The position numbers and the translations under genes are program-made. Of a DNA stretch of 64,000 nt, positions 20,765-29,389 are shown piece after piece. Position 1 is the first letter of the stretch. Each line of letters opens with the position of its first letter. The notes under the pieces were generated by a model. That model did no database searches and was not told where the DNA came from. It was given only the letters and a program-made list of their open reading frames with translations. Origin of the DNA: Bifidobacterium breve (GTDB lineage Bacteria; Actinomycetota; Actinomycetes; Nanopelagicales; Nanopelagicaceae). Location of the stretch: contig CAMAPO010000001.1 of the NCBI GenBank assembly GCA_945860245.1, positions 124,001 through 188,000 on the forward strand, written 5' to 3'.

Positions 20765-21699
20765 GCAACTTTGATTTCTCCACCACTCTCGGAAATGCCT
20801 TCTTCAATACCCCAATCTTTACCGCCAGCGGATGTGCCAGTTCAGGTAAAGAGTTAGCGCAATTCTTTGACTTGCGAGATATCGGTGCTGTTGTAACTAA
20901 ATCGGTAATGAATAAGCCTCGCTATGGCAGACCGACGCCACGAATGGCTGAAACACCCTCTGGCATGCTTAACTCCATCGGATTGCAAGGTCCAGGAATC
21001 GATGCATTTTTAGCCAAAGATGTTCCGTGGCTGATTGAGCAGAAGTCGCGGGTGATCGTCTCGATCGCCGGTGAAACCGTTGAGGAGTACGCAACTCTGG
21101 CCCGTAAAGTTCGATCAGTTGCTGGCATAAGCGCGCTCGAAGTAAATATCTCTTGTCCAAATGTTGAAAATCGTGGTCTGGTCTTTGCTTGTGATCCAGA
21201 TGCATCGCGTCGCGTGATTGATGGAGTCCGTCGCACAATTGGTGGCGAGATTCCTATTATCGCCAAACTTTCTCCGGATGTAACTAATCTGCCTGAAATC
21301 GCGCGAGGAGTAGTTGATGCTGGCGCTGATGCTTTAGCTCTTATTAATACCGTTCTTGGAATGGTCATCAATATAGATTCGATGCGACCACATCTTGGGG
21401 GAAAGACCGGTGGACTATCTGGTCCTGCTATACGTCCAGTTGCAGTACGTGCTATTTATCAGGTTCATGCGGCCATGCCTACCGTTCCGATTTTAGGAAT
21501 GGGCGGAGTAACTTCAGGCAGAGATGCTTTGGAATTGATTCTGGCAGGAGCCTCAGGGGTTAGCGTTGGTACCGCTAGTTTCGGAAATCCACTGGCGGTA
21601 ATTGAGATTCAGCGAGAGTTGCGCGAACTCTTGACCGCAAAGGGCTTTCCAACTTTAAAATCTGCTATCGGTTATGCCCATCGTGTGGAGGATCAATGA
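20761..21699 (+). CDS. pyrD: Dihydroorotate dehydrogenase, class 1B catalytic subunit
   Basis: Oxidises dihydroorotate to orotate with FMN. The TTG at 20761 gives 312 residues and overlaps the pyrK stop as TTGA, with GAGGTG 6 nt upstream; the open frame runs back to 20611 inside pyrK, so the rare TTG is the best start. Class 1 is shown by Cys132 in VNISCPNVE as the catalytic base (class 2 uses Ser). FMN-binding segments are ALINTVLGM and GMGGVTSGRDALELILAGA. The paired PyrK means NAD+, not quinone, is the acceptor. Confidence 0.9.
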   Translation: MSNFDFSTTLGNAFFNTPIFTASGCASSGKELAQFFDLRDIGAVVTKSVMNKPRYGRPTPRMAETPSGMLNSIGLQGPGIDAFLAKDVPWLIEQKSRVIVSIAGETVEEYATLARKVRSVAGISALEVNISCPNVENRGLVFACDPDASRRVIDGVRRTIGGEIPIIAKLSPDVTNLPEIARGVVDAGADALALINTVLGMVINIDSMRPHLGGKTGGLSGPAIRPVAVRAIYQVHAAMPTVPILGMGGVTSGRDALELILAGASGVSVGTASFGNPLAVIEIQRELRELLTAKGFPTLKSAIGYAHRVEDQ

Positions 21700-22406
21700 A
21701 AGCGCCGATAATTCTTGCAGTTGATACCTCTGATTTTGAAACTGCAATCTCTTGGATAGAGGCTACGCAAGAGTCGGTTAGCGTTTTTAAGTTGGGTCTA
21801 GAATTTTTTTTGAATTTCGGCGCCCCAGGTGTAGAAGAAGTTGTAAAGCGTACTGGTGCGCAAATTTTCTTAGATCTAAAGTTGCACGATATTCCACATA
21901 CGGTTTCTGGTTCAGCTAAGGCGATTTCTCATCTCAACCCAATGTTTTTAACTGTGCATGCCAGTGGTGGCCGAGCGATGATAAATGCCGCCGCCCAGGC
22001 GGTACCGAATGTCGCAATTACTGCGGTCACGATATTAACTTCACTTTCTGAATCAGATTTATTTGAAATTGGATATGCAAATCCGGCGCTAGAGAGTGCT
22101 GTCGCTCTTGCCAAGATGGCAGTTGAATCTGGAGCCAAAGCGCTAGTCTGTTCTCCCTTGGAAACCGCAGCGATTCGAAGCGCGGTTGGAAGCGAACCAG
22201 TCATTATTACACCAGGAGTAAGACCTCTTGCAGAGCAAGGCGGTGATGATCAAGTGCGAACTATGACGCCAGGTGATGCGATAGCCGCCGGTGCTAACTT
22301 TGTTGTGATTGGACGTCCAATTACCAACTCCTGGGCTGATGGACCTACAGCGATGGGTAAAAAGGCGCAGTCGATTGCTGATGAAATTCTGACCGCTCTT
22401 GCGTAG
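21696..22406 (+). CDS. pyrF: Orotidine 5'-phosphate decarboxylase (short type)
   Basis: Final step to UMP. 236 residues. The catalytic motif FLDLKLHDIP carries the Asp-Lys-Asp tetrad members; the early AVDTSDFE and late TPGVRPL and FVVIGRPIT bind UMP phosphate. By length and motif spacing it is the E. coli/Bacillus-like type 1, whereas mycobacteria and streptomycetes carry a longer type 2 form. ATGA overlap with pyrD. Its stop codon TAG is part of the proposed -10 element of the next gene. Confidence 0.92.
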   Translation: MKAPIILAVDTSDFETAISWIEATQESVSVFKLGLEFFLNFGAPGVEEVVKRTGAQIFLDLKLHDIPHTVSGSAKAISHLNPMFLTVHASGGRAMINAAAQAVPNVAITAVTILTSLSESDLFEIGYANPALESAVALAKMAVESGAKALVCSPLETAAIRSAVGSEPVIITPGVRPLAEQGGDDQVRTMTPGDAIAAGANFVVIGRPITNSWADGPTAMGKKAQSIADEILTALA

Positions 22407-22409
22407 AGT
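22404..22409 (+). promoter_or_regulatory. Probable -10 element of the mIHF-Gmk gene (leaderless)
   Basis: TAGAGT overlaps the pyrF stop codon and ends 6 nt before the ATG at 22416. It would free the nucleoid-protein/kinase gene from PyrR control. Confidence 0.45.
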
Positions 22410-22415
22410 TAAATA

Positions 22416-23294
22416 ATGCCAATTCCTCCCAAGTTAACTGCAGAACAACGTGCAGCCGCGCTGGCAAAATCGACTGCAGCTCGTCAAGTCAGAGCGGCAA
22501 CCAAGGCTCGGGTAAAGAGTGGAGAGCTCTCGCTTTCAGCCATTTTTGATTTAGCAAAGAGTGATGAGGCTATTGCGAAGATGCGAGTAGTGGAATTGCT
22601 TGAATCGTTCTCAGGCGTAGGTAAAGTTCGTGCGATAGCCACGCTAGATCGTTTACAAATTTCTCAGACGCGACGAGTTCAAGGTCTAGGAATCGCGCAA
22701 CGCAAAAATTTACTTAATGAATTTCCAGATCGTGTTGCAGCGGCGCAGCGCGGAAAATTACTGGTTCTCTCAGGTCCTGGGGGAGTTGGTAAGAGCACGG
22801 TAGCTAAAGCTCTAAAAGATACTAATACATTTTGGGTAAGCGTCTCGGCCACAACGCGCAGCGCCAGACACAATGAAGTTGATGGTGTTGATTACTATTT
22901 CTATAGCAATGATGAATTTGATAGCGCGATTAAATCTGTACTTTTTCTGGAATGGGCGGAATTCGCAGGTAATAGATACGGCACTCCTCGTAAGCCAGTC
23001 GAAGATGCTTTACGTGATGGAAAGAATGTACTTCTTGAGATTGAAATTGCGGGAGCTAAGCAAGTTAAAGAGAGTGCATCGGAGGCGATATTAGTTTTTC
23101 TGCAGCCGCCTTCTTGGGAAGAGTTGGTCTCTCGTTTAGAAGGGCGGGGGACTGATTCACCGGAAAGACGTGCCGCACGCCTTGCTCTAGCGCAGGAGGA
23201 ACTGGCACAGGCAGGTCTATTTGACCTCTCCTTAGTAAATGAGCGAGTAGAAGAGGTCGTCGAACGCCTGATAGGATTAACCAATAATTCGTAG
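22416..23294 (+). CDS. gmk: Fused mIHF nucleoid protein - guanylate kinase
   Basis: 292 residues in one frame. Residues 1 to about 105 match actinobacterial integration host factor (mIHF): [20 protein letters not shown], the DNA-binding [16 protein letters not shown], and [15 protein letters not shown]. Residues from about 113 are guanylate kinase (GMP to GDP): P-loop GPGGVGKS (120-127), [32 protein letters not shown], and the lid segment [11 protein letters not shown]. In mycobacteria and Streptomyces these are two adjacent genes. No in-frame ATG, GTG or TTG lies between residue 61 and the P-loop, so the kinase cannot be started separately by usual codons. Confidence 0.88.
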   Translation: MPIPPKLTAEQRAAALAKSTAARQVRAATKARVKSGELSLSAIFDLAKSDEAIAKMRVVELLESFSGVGKVRAIATLDRLQISQTRRVQGLGIAQRKNLLNEFPDRVAAAQRGKLLVLSGPGGVGKSTVAKALKDTNTFWVSVSATTRSARHNEVDGVDYYFYSNDEFDSAIKSVLFLEWAEFAGNRYGTPRKPVEDALRDGKNVLLEIEIAGAKQVKESASEAILVFLQPPSWEELVSRLEGRGTDSPERRAARLALAQEELAQAGLFDLSLVNERVEEVVERLIGLTNNS

Positions 23295-23321
23295 CTTTTA
23301 ACCGTAATTGCGTGCGTACCC

Positions 23322-23327
23322 AGGAGG
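23322..23327 (+). promoter_or_regulatory. Strong ribosome binding site of rpoZ
   Basis: AGGAGG lies 5 nt before the ATG at 23333, fixing that start over the upstream in-frame GTG at 23312. It is one of the few consensus sites in the window. Confidence 0.8.
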
Positions 23328-23332
23328 TCCAA

Positions 23333-23581
23333 ATGGACGGAATCACTAACCCACCAATCGATGAACTTCTCGATAAGAGCGGATCTAAGTACAGCTTGGT
23401 GCTCTATGCCGCAAAGCGCGCCCGTCAGATAAATGCCTATTACTCACAACTTGGTGAAGGCCTTCTTGAATATGTTGGTCCACTTGTCGAAACACACGTA
23501 CACGAGAAGCCACTGTCGATAGCACTTCGTGAAATCAACGAAGGACTTTTGACGATCGAAAATCTCGAACCAACAGCGTAA
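23333..23581 (+). CDS. rpoZ: RNA polymerase omega subunit
   Basis: 82 residues. Helps assemble RNA polymerase by holding the beta-prime C-terminus. [20 protein letters not shown] is the conserved core helix and [18 protein letters not shown] the second conserved block. Start set by AGGAGG at 23322-23327. The order mihF/gmk-rpoZ-coaBC-metK-priA is a conserved actinobacterial block. Confidence 0.93.
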   Translation: MDGITNPPIDELLDKSGSKYSLVLYAAKRARQINAYYSQLGEGLLEYVGPLVETHVHEKPLSIALREINEGLLTIENLEPTA

Positions 23582-23605
23582 GCAACCTTTCTCTCCTTCA
23601 CTCAG

Positions 23606-24802
23606 ATGGCCAAAGTTCGAGAAGTAATTCTCGGCGTTGGTGGCGGTATTGCCGCATATAAATCTTGCGATCTCTTACGACGGCTGCAGGATCGGGGATA
23701 TCAAATCACGGTAGTTCCAACCCCATCGAGTCTTAATTTCGTAGGCGCGGCAACTTGGGAAGCGCTCTCACACCGCGCAGTTACCACCCAAGTTTGGGAA
23801 CGAGTTGATGAAGTGCGACATATTTCATTAGCAAGTAAGGCTGATGCTTTAATAATTGCACCAGCTACCGCCGACTTAATTGCCAGGATAACTACAGGTC
23901 GCGCCGATGATTTATTAACCAACCTAGTTCTTGCCATTGATGTTCCGGTATTTATGGTTCCGGCGATGCATCCTCAGATGTGGCAAGACCCTGCAACGCA
24001 AGAGAATGTAGAGACTTTGCGAGCACGTGGTTTCACAATCATGGAACCAGCGATCGGAAGGCTAACTGGAGATGATATAGGCCAAGGTAGATTCCCCGAC
24101 ACAGAAGCAATTATTGGAGAATTCGAAAAATTGATTGATGTAGAAAAAGATTATCTAGGTAAGCGTGTTCTTGTCACAGCGGGCGGAACACGTGAAGCAA
24201 TTGATCCAGTGCGCTTTATCGGCAATCGTTCCAGCGGGCGACAAGGCGCTGCCGTAGCACGTGCAGCCCGTGATCGAGGAGCTCAAGTGAAGATGATCTT
24301 TGCTAACCCACAGCTCTCTGAAGAAGAGATCGAAGCTCTTTCTGGAATTGAAATTCTGCAGGTTGAGACTGCAACCCAAATGCATTCTGCGTTAGAGATT
24401 GAATTTCCTTCCACCGATTTATTGGTCATGAGTGCGGCTGTGGCAGATGCGCGGCCTTCGCAATACTCGGAAGGCAAAATTAAGAAAGGTTTATTTCTAG
24501 ATATTCCACTGGTTGAAAATCCTGATCTTTTGAAGTCCATCGCCCAGCTTCGTCAGAAGCAGATAGTTATCGCTTTTGCTGCCGAGACTAATGATGACTT
24601 AATCGCAGCTGAGGCTAAAAGGGTTTCTAAGGGCGCTAATATTCTCTATCTAAACAATGTGTCAAATGGCGCAATATTCGGCGCTTCAGATACAGAAGGT
24701 TTTATAATCACGAGCAATGGCGCTCAAATCCCAGTTCCGCTCACCAGCAAAGACACGCTTGCCGAGTTATTGCTTGATCAGGCTTTAAACCAGTTAGGTT
24801 GA
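23606..24802 (+). CDS. coaBC: Bifunctional phosphopantothenoylcysteine decarboxylase / phosphopantothenate--cysteine ligase
   Basis: Two consecutive steps of coenzyme A synthesis. 398 residues. The N-terminal CoaC flavoprotein (about 1-180) has [18 protein letters not shown], the catalytic-histidine region around EVRHISLA, and PAMHPQMW, the substrate clamp with His where E. coli has Asn. The C-terminal CoaB (about 185-398) has [20 protein letters not shown] and the CTP-binding FAAETND segment. It ends 4 bp before metK. Confidence 0.94.
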   Translation: MAKVREVILGVGGGIAAYKSCDLLRRLQDRGYQITVVPTPSSLNFVGAATWEALSHRAVTTQVWERVDEVRHISLASKADALIIAPATADLIARITTGRADDLLTNLVLAIDVPVFMVPAMHPQMWQDPATQENVETLRARGFTIMEPAIGRLTGDDIGQGRFPDTEAIIGEFEKLIDVEKDYLGKRVLVTAGGTREAIDPVRFIGNRSSGRQGAAVARAARDRGAQVKMIFANPQLSEEEIEALSGIEILQVETATQMHSALEIEFPSTDLLVMSAAVADARPSQYSEGKIKKGLFLDIPLVENPDLLKSIAQLRQKQIVIAFAAETNDDLIAAEAKRVSKGANILYLNNVSNGAIFGASDTEGFIITSNGAQIPVPLTSKDTLAELLLDQALNQLG

Positions 24803-24806
24803 TCCA

Positions 24807-25997
24807 ATGTCAAAACGCTTATTTACCTCTGAATCAGTAACAGAAGGCCATCCAGATAAGATCGCAGATCAAATTTCTGACGCCATTCTGGATTCACTGC
24901 TTTCACAAGATGCATCTAGTCGCGTTGCGGTGGAGACCTTGATTACGACTGGTCAGGTGCATGTAGCGGGTGAGGTTACAACTAATGGGTATGCCGATGT
25001 AATGGGAATTGTTCGCGACACGGTAATCGCTATCGGTTATGACTCATCAGTGAAAGGCTTCGATGGCAACAGCTGTGGCGTTTCTATCTCTATTGGACAG
25101 CAATCTCAGGATATTGCGCAGGGTGTTGATGATGCTTACGAAAATCGCGTTTCATCTTCGGTTGATCCACTAGACCTGCAAGGTGCTGGCGATCAAGGTT
25201 TGATGTTTGGATATGCCTGTGATGACACCAAGGAGTTAATGCCGCTTCCTATTTGGCTAGCGCATGAATTAGCCCAACAACTCTCATCTGTCCGCAAATC
25301 AGGAGCTCTGTCATATCTTCGTCCCGATGGTAAGACCCAAGTGACAATTGAATACGATGGCGATAAAGCGGTTGCTTTAGATACTGTTGTCATTTCAAGT
25401 CAGCACGCTGAAGAAGTTGACGTTGTGAAGAAGTTAACACCAGAAATTATTGAATATGTGATTGAACCAGTTCTATCCAAGATTGATCTGCCGCGCAAAG
25501 ATATGCGCACCTTAATCAACCCAACTGGGCGTTTTGTTATTGGTGGGCCGATGGGCGATGCCGGCTTAACTGGACGAAAGATAATCGTAGATACCTACGG
25601 GGGAATGGCCCGCCATGGTGGTGGTGCCTTCTCCGGAAAAGATCCATCAAAGGTAGATCGCTCTGCAGCGTATGCGATGCGCTGGGTGGCCAAGAACGTG
25701 GTTGCCTCTGGCTTAGCCCGACGTTGTGAGGTGCAGGTTGCCTATGCAATCGGTAAGGCGCAACCAGTTGGTGTCTTCGTAGAGACATTTGGTACCGAAA
25801 CCGTGTCAGTACAGAGGATCCAAGATGCAGTAACAACTGTCTTTGATCTGCGTCCTGCAGCAATCATTCGTGATCTCAATTTACTCCGTCCTATCTACGC
25901 TCAAACAGCTGCCTATGGTCACTTCGGGCGAGAACTACCCAATTTCACTTGGGAGTTAACCTCGCGAGTAGATCAACTACGCGCAGCCGTTAATTAG
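24807..25997 (+). CDS. metK: S-adenosylmethionine synthase
   Basis: Makes AdoMet from methionine and ATP. 396 residues, tetrameric family. [34 protein letters not shown] and the P-loop-like [16 protein letters not shown] are all intact. The 4-bp gap from coaBC leaves no room for a SAM riboswitch, so regulation must be at an upstream promoter. Works with MetH, encoded at 47383, in the methyl cycle. Confidence 0.97.
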   Translation: MSKRLFTSESVTEGHPDKIADQISDAILDSLLSQDASSRVAVETLITTGQVHVAGEVTTNGYADVMGIVRDTVIAIGYDSSVKGFDGNSCGVSISIGQQSQDIAQGVDDAYENRVSSSVDPLDLQGAGDQGLMFGYACDDTKELMPLPIWLAHELAQQLSSVRKSGALSYLRPDGKTQVTIEYDGDKAVALDTVVISSQHAEEVDVVKKLTPEIIEYVIEPVLSKIDLPRKDMRTLINPTGRFVIGGPMGDAGLTGRKIIVDTYGGMARHGGGAFSGKDPSKVDRSAAYAMRWVAKNVVASGLARRCEVQVAYAIGKAQPVGVFVETFGTETVSVQRIQDAVTTVFDLRPAAIIRDLNLLRPIYAQTAAYGHFGRELPNFTWELTSRVDQLRAAVN

Positions 25998-26000
25998 ATC

Positions 26001-26006
26001 TAAGGT
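26001..26006 (+). promoter_or_regulatory. Probable -10 element of priA (leaderless)
   Basis: TAAGGT ends 6 nt before the GTG at 26013, and no Shine-Dalgarno is visible. Confidence 0.5.
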
Positions 26007-26012
26007 TTAGCC

Positions 26013-27890
26013 GTGTCAACTACGCGGCCGCTTCGTCTTAAGACCCAGACGGCGAAACGAATTGAGAAGGTCGCGGCAGATTTCGCACCGATCGCCAAGG
26101 TTTGGGTTGATAACTCGGTTGCTCATTTAGATGGAGTCTTTGACTACTTAATTCCGACTCGTATGGATGCCGATGTACGTGTCGGCGTTCGGGTTAGCGT
26201 GGATTTCGCCGGTCGTGAATGTGAAGCGCTCGTTGTTGCGAGAGGTGACGAAGGCGTACCTGCGGGCTTAAAATTTATATCGAAAGTTCTTTCGCCGACA
26301 ATTGTTGCACCAAGAGAACTCCTGCAGTTGGTAGAAAGTGCCTGCGCGCAGTGGATTAGCCACCCTTATGACGTGCTGCGCAGTGCAATTCCACCCCGAG
26401 CGGCCAATGTAGATAAGGCGCAACGCGCCGTTGATCGAGATGTAAAAGAGGCGGTCGCGGCTAAGGCAGGTAAAACCTTTCTTCACCTGCAACCGCACGA
26501 GGACGCTATTGCGAAACTCGCTGAATTCGCTCTGCTTAAAGTTAAATTAGGATCGGTGCTCATCATCACCCCTGAAGAGCGAGAGCTCCATCTCTTGTCG
26601 CAGGCGTTGGGGGATAAGGCCTGCGTTCTATCCGCATCGCTGAGTCGAAGTGAGAGATATCAGAATTATTTGCGATCTATAAGTGAAAACAATCTGATAA
26701 CAATCGGAACTAGAAGTGCAGTTTTCTCTTTCCCGCCTGACCTGCAGACGATTGTCATATTCCGCGAAGGAGCACAGTCGCATTACGAACCAAGATCACC
26801 TGGATGGAACACGAGGGATCTAGCTTTGATGCGTTCTGCGCAGAGCGGAGTTGACCTTTTCTTTGTTGGGTATTCGCCTTCCTTAGAGATCGGTGCGCTA
26901 ATTGAAGAGGGCGAGGTAAGACTCTTAGGCAAGAGCAATCGCTTAAAGGTAAGTAATTTGGAATCTCTAAATGGAGAACTACTTCCAAATCGCATCTTCC
27001 CACCGATTCGTAAGGCGCTTAATTCTGGACCTGTTCTCTTCTTAGTTCCTCGCAAAGGTTATGCGAGTTCATTGATGTGTAAAAAGTGTCGCAATATCGC
27101 GACATGTGATTGTGGCGGAAAGCTTTCACGCCGAAAGGCGAATATAGATCCTGAATGTTTTCTATGCGGAAAGCTTCATGCTTCGTTCAAATGCAGATGG
27201 TGTAAGAGTGATGTGATGATGGCGTTAGGACGTGGAAGTGAGCGCCACTCTGAGGAGATTGGTCGTGCTTTTCCAAACTTCCCGACTTATCTATCTACGG
27301 CAGAGTCGCAGATTCTTAATTTGCCAGATACCCCAGCGTTAGTAATCGCCACTGCAGGTATGGAACCAAAAATAGTTGGTGGCTACTCAGCAGTTGTTCT
27401 CACCGAAGGAGATTCTTTCTTTTCATATTCAGATTTACGTGCCCAGGAGCGGGCGCGTGAGACATTCTTTGCTGCAGCGGCGTTGGTAGGCGAAAGTGGT
27501 GAAGTCATAACTGTTGTAAATTCCTCCAACCCGATCACCTCAGCACTTGCACAGTGGAATCCAAAGACTATGACGATACGTGAACTCGCCGAGCTGCGTG
27601 AAGTGAGCTTTCCACCTTTTGCTAGAGCAGTACTGATGGAAGTGGAGAGTTCGGAGGCGACTACTCTCGTGGCTGGGTTTAAGAAAGCGCTGCTTGAGAA
27701 GCGTTTGCCGGTAAGCGCCAAAGTCCTGGGACCTGCGCAACGCAGCGGAACAAGATCTCGGATACTGCTTACCGCAGATTTAGCTGATAGTGATCTCTTA
27801 CTCAAATTTATCGCAGAATATATTCGCCACCGCGCGATCACAAAGAAGAAGAACCTTTATCTGCGAGTGGATCCATATTCACTAACGTAA
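26013..27890 (+). CDS. priA: PriA-like primosomal protein N' without helicase motifs
   Basis: 625 residues. The N-terminal 3'BD domain (AKVWVDNSVAHLDGVFDYLI), the eight cysteines in four CxxC or CxC pairs around 355-397 (two zinc sites), and the C-terminal domain identify PriA, which reloads the replisome at stalled forks. ATPase motifs are absent: no GSGKT Walker A, and the DEEH box is replaced by FREG near 249. Other actinobacterial PriA proteins are also predicted to be helicase-dead, so it may act as a DNA-structure scaffold. GTG start. Confidence 0.85.
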   Translation: MSTTRPLRLKTQTAKRIEKVAADFAPIAKVWVDNSVAHLDGVFDYLIPTRMDADVRVGVRVSVDFAGRECEALVVARGDEGVPAGLKFISKVLSPTIVAPRELLQLVESACAQWISHPYDVLRSAIPPRAANVDKAQRAVDRDVKEAVAAKAGKTFLHLQPHEDAIAKLAEFALLKVKLGSVLIITPEERELHLLSQALGDKACVLSASLSRSERYQNYLRSISENNLITIGTRSAVFSFPPDLQTIVIFREGAQSHYEPRSPGWNTRDLALMRSAQSGVDLFFVGYSPSLEIGALIEEGEVRLLGKSNRLKVSNLESLNGELLPNRIFPPIRKALNSGPVLFLVPRKGYASSLMCKKCRNIATCDCGGKLSRRKANIDPECFLCGKLHASFKCRWCKSDVMMALGRGSERHSEEIGRAFPNFPTYLSTAESQILNLPDTPALVIATAGMEPKIVGGYSAVVLTEGDSFFSYSDLRAQERARETFFAAAALVGESGEVITVVNSSNPITSALAQWNPKTMTIRELAELREVSFPPFARAVLMEVESSEATTLVAGFKKALLEKRLPVSAKVLGPAQRSGTRSRILLTADLADSDLLLKFIAEYIRHRAITKKKNLYLRVDPYSLT

Positions 27891-27909
27891 TAGCCTCGTG
27901 CCCCTACGC

Positions 27910-27915
27910 TAGACT
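27910..27915 (+). promoter_or_regulatory. Probable -10 element of def (leaderless)
   Basis: TAGACT ends 6 nt before the ATG at 27922 in the 31-bp gap after priA. Confidence 0.5.
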
Positions 27916-27921
27916 TAGCTC

Positions 27922-28482
27922 ATGTCAATCCAACCGATCCGATACTTTGGTGATCCGGTATTGACCACGCCTGCAGTTGAAGTTATTGATTTTGATAAAG
28001 AGTTACGAACCCTGGTTGCAGATTTAACAGAGACCATGCTGGAAGCACCTGGTGCGGGGTTAGCAGCGCCACAGATCGGTGTCGGCTTACGTGTCTTTGT
28101 CTGGGATGTCGATGAGGCCTTGGGCCATCTGATCAATCCCACTTTAGAGTTGAGTACGGAGATGCAAGAAGGCGAAGAGGGTTGCCTATCTTTTCCGGCG
28201 CTTAGTTATGAAACGCCGCGCGCTTTTCGAGCGGTGGCTAAGGGATTTAATATGTATGGAGAGCCCATGACGGTAGAAGGAACTGAACTGCTTGCTCGCT
28301 GTCTGCAACACGAGACCGATCACTTAGATGGCATTGTATTTATAGATCGCCTCTCAAAAGAGGCTAGAAAGTTAGCGATGAAAGAGATCCGAGAATCCGA
28401 ATGGTTTGGCGCTGCGCAGAGCATCGGCCAAGATCCAATTATTAAAGTTTCTCCGCATAATACTTTTGGCAGAGGTCTTTAG
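27922..28482 (+). CDS. def: Peptide deformylase
   Basis: Removes the formyl group from nascent proteins. 186 residues. The three family motifs are intact: GAGLAAPQIG, EEGCLSFP with the metal-binding cysteine, and QHETDHLDG with two metal histidines and the catalytic glutamate. The stop overlaps the fmt GTG by one base (TAGTG), pairing the enzymes that add and remove the formyl group. Confidence 0.96.
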   Translation: MSIQPIRYFGDPVLTTPAVEVIDFDKELRTLVADLTETMLEAPGAGLAAPQIGVGLRVFVWDVDEALGHLINPTLELSTEMQEGEEGCLSFPALSYETPRAFRAVAKGFNMYGEPMTVEGTELLARCLQHETDHLDGIVFIDRLSKEARKLAMKEIRESEWFGAAQSIGQDPIIKVSPHNTFGRGL

Positions 28483-29387
28483 TGCGTATTGCTGTGGCGG
28501 CAACGCCTGCAGTAGCAATTCCGACCCTAGATGCGCTTCTCGCATCCGAGCATGAATTGGTTTCGATCATTACCAAAGCCGATGCACCTTCCGGGCGTGG
28601 AAGAACCTTGCGCTCGAGTCCAGTCTCGGATTGGGCCGATAGAAATAAAGTAAAAGTTTTCAAACCAGATTCAAAAGAAGAACTGGGTGAATTGGTAAAA
28701 GGGCTAGATCTCGTCGTGACTATTGGTTATGGATTGTTGATACCTGCAGAAATATTGCAGATACCCCGATATGGCTTTATCAATTTACATTTCTCACTCT
28801 TACCTCGTTGGCGCGGCGCTGCGCCTGTGCAGAGAGCGGTTGAGGCTGGTGATAGCTTCACGGGAGTTACAGTATTTCAACTAGATGCAGGAATGGATAC
28901 TGGCCCGATTTATCAGTCGGCGCAAATCCCTCTGCCGTCATCAGCTACTTCGGAAGATCTCTTTAATATATTGGCAAAGTTAGGTGTTGATCCGGTGATA
29001 AAAACGTTAGATCAAATTTCACGGGGAGCCGAACCATCTGCGCAAAGTAAAGAGGGAGTTACGAGGGCCAATAAATTGAGCAAGGGAGAGGGCCAAATTG
29101 ATTGGAGATCTGATGCGGAGTCGATCCTGCGTAAAATCCGTGCCTTTGATCCCAACCCAGGTGCGTGGTCCCAATTTCGAGGACAACTCCTTAAGATAAA
29201 TAAAGCTCGATTATCAAATGAAAGTGCACCTCCCGCCTCAGTCATAGCTAAAGAGAAATCAATCTTTGTTGGCACATCTACTTCGGCGCTAGAACTCTTG
29301 GAAGTAACACCAGCGGGTAAATCACAGATGCAGGCGATATCTTGGGTCAACGGAGCCCGTCTTAACGCAAATGATTTGTTGCAGTAG
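28482..29387 (+). CDS. fmt: Methionyl-tRNA formyltransferase
   Basis: Formylates initiator Met-tRNA using 10-formyl-THF. 301 residues. The Rossmann-like catalytic domain contains NLHFSLLPRWRGAAPVQRA, with the Asn and His of the active site, and the downstream Asp in FQLDAGMDTGPI; the C-terminal OB-fold starts near 205. GTG start overlaps def. Two bases separate it from rsmB. Confidence 0.95.
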   Translation: MRIAVAATPAVAIPTLDALLASEHELVSIITKADAPSGRGRTLRSSPVSDWADRNKVKVFKPDSKEELGELVKGLDLVVTIGYGLLIPAEILQIPRYGFINLHFSLLPRWRGAAPVQRAVEAGDSFTGVTVFQLDAGMDTGPIYQSAQIPLPSSATSEDLFNILAKLGVDPVIKTLDQISRGAEPSAQSKEGVTRANKLSKGEGQIDWRSDAESILRKIRAFDPNPGAWSQFRGQLLKINKARLSNESAPPASVIAKEKSIFVGTSTSALELLEVTPAGKSQMQAISWVNGARLNANDLLQ

Positions 29388-29389
29388 CC

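Noticed and set aside
24803-24806. SAM riboswitch before metK
   Set aside because: Only 4 bp separate coaBC from metK.
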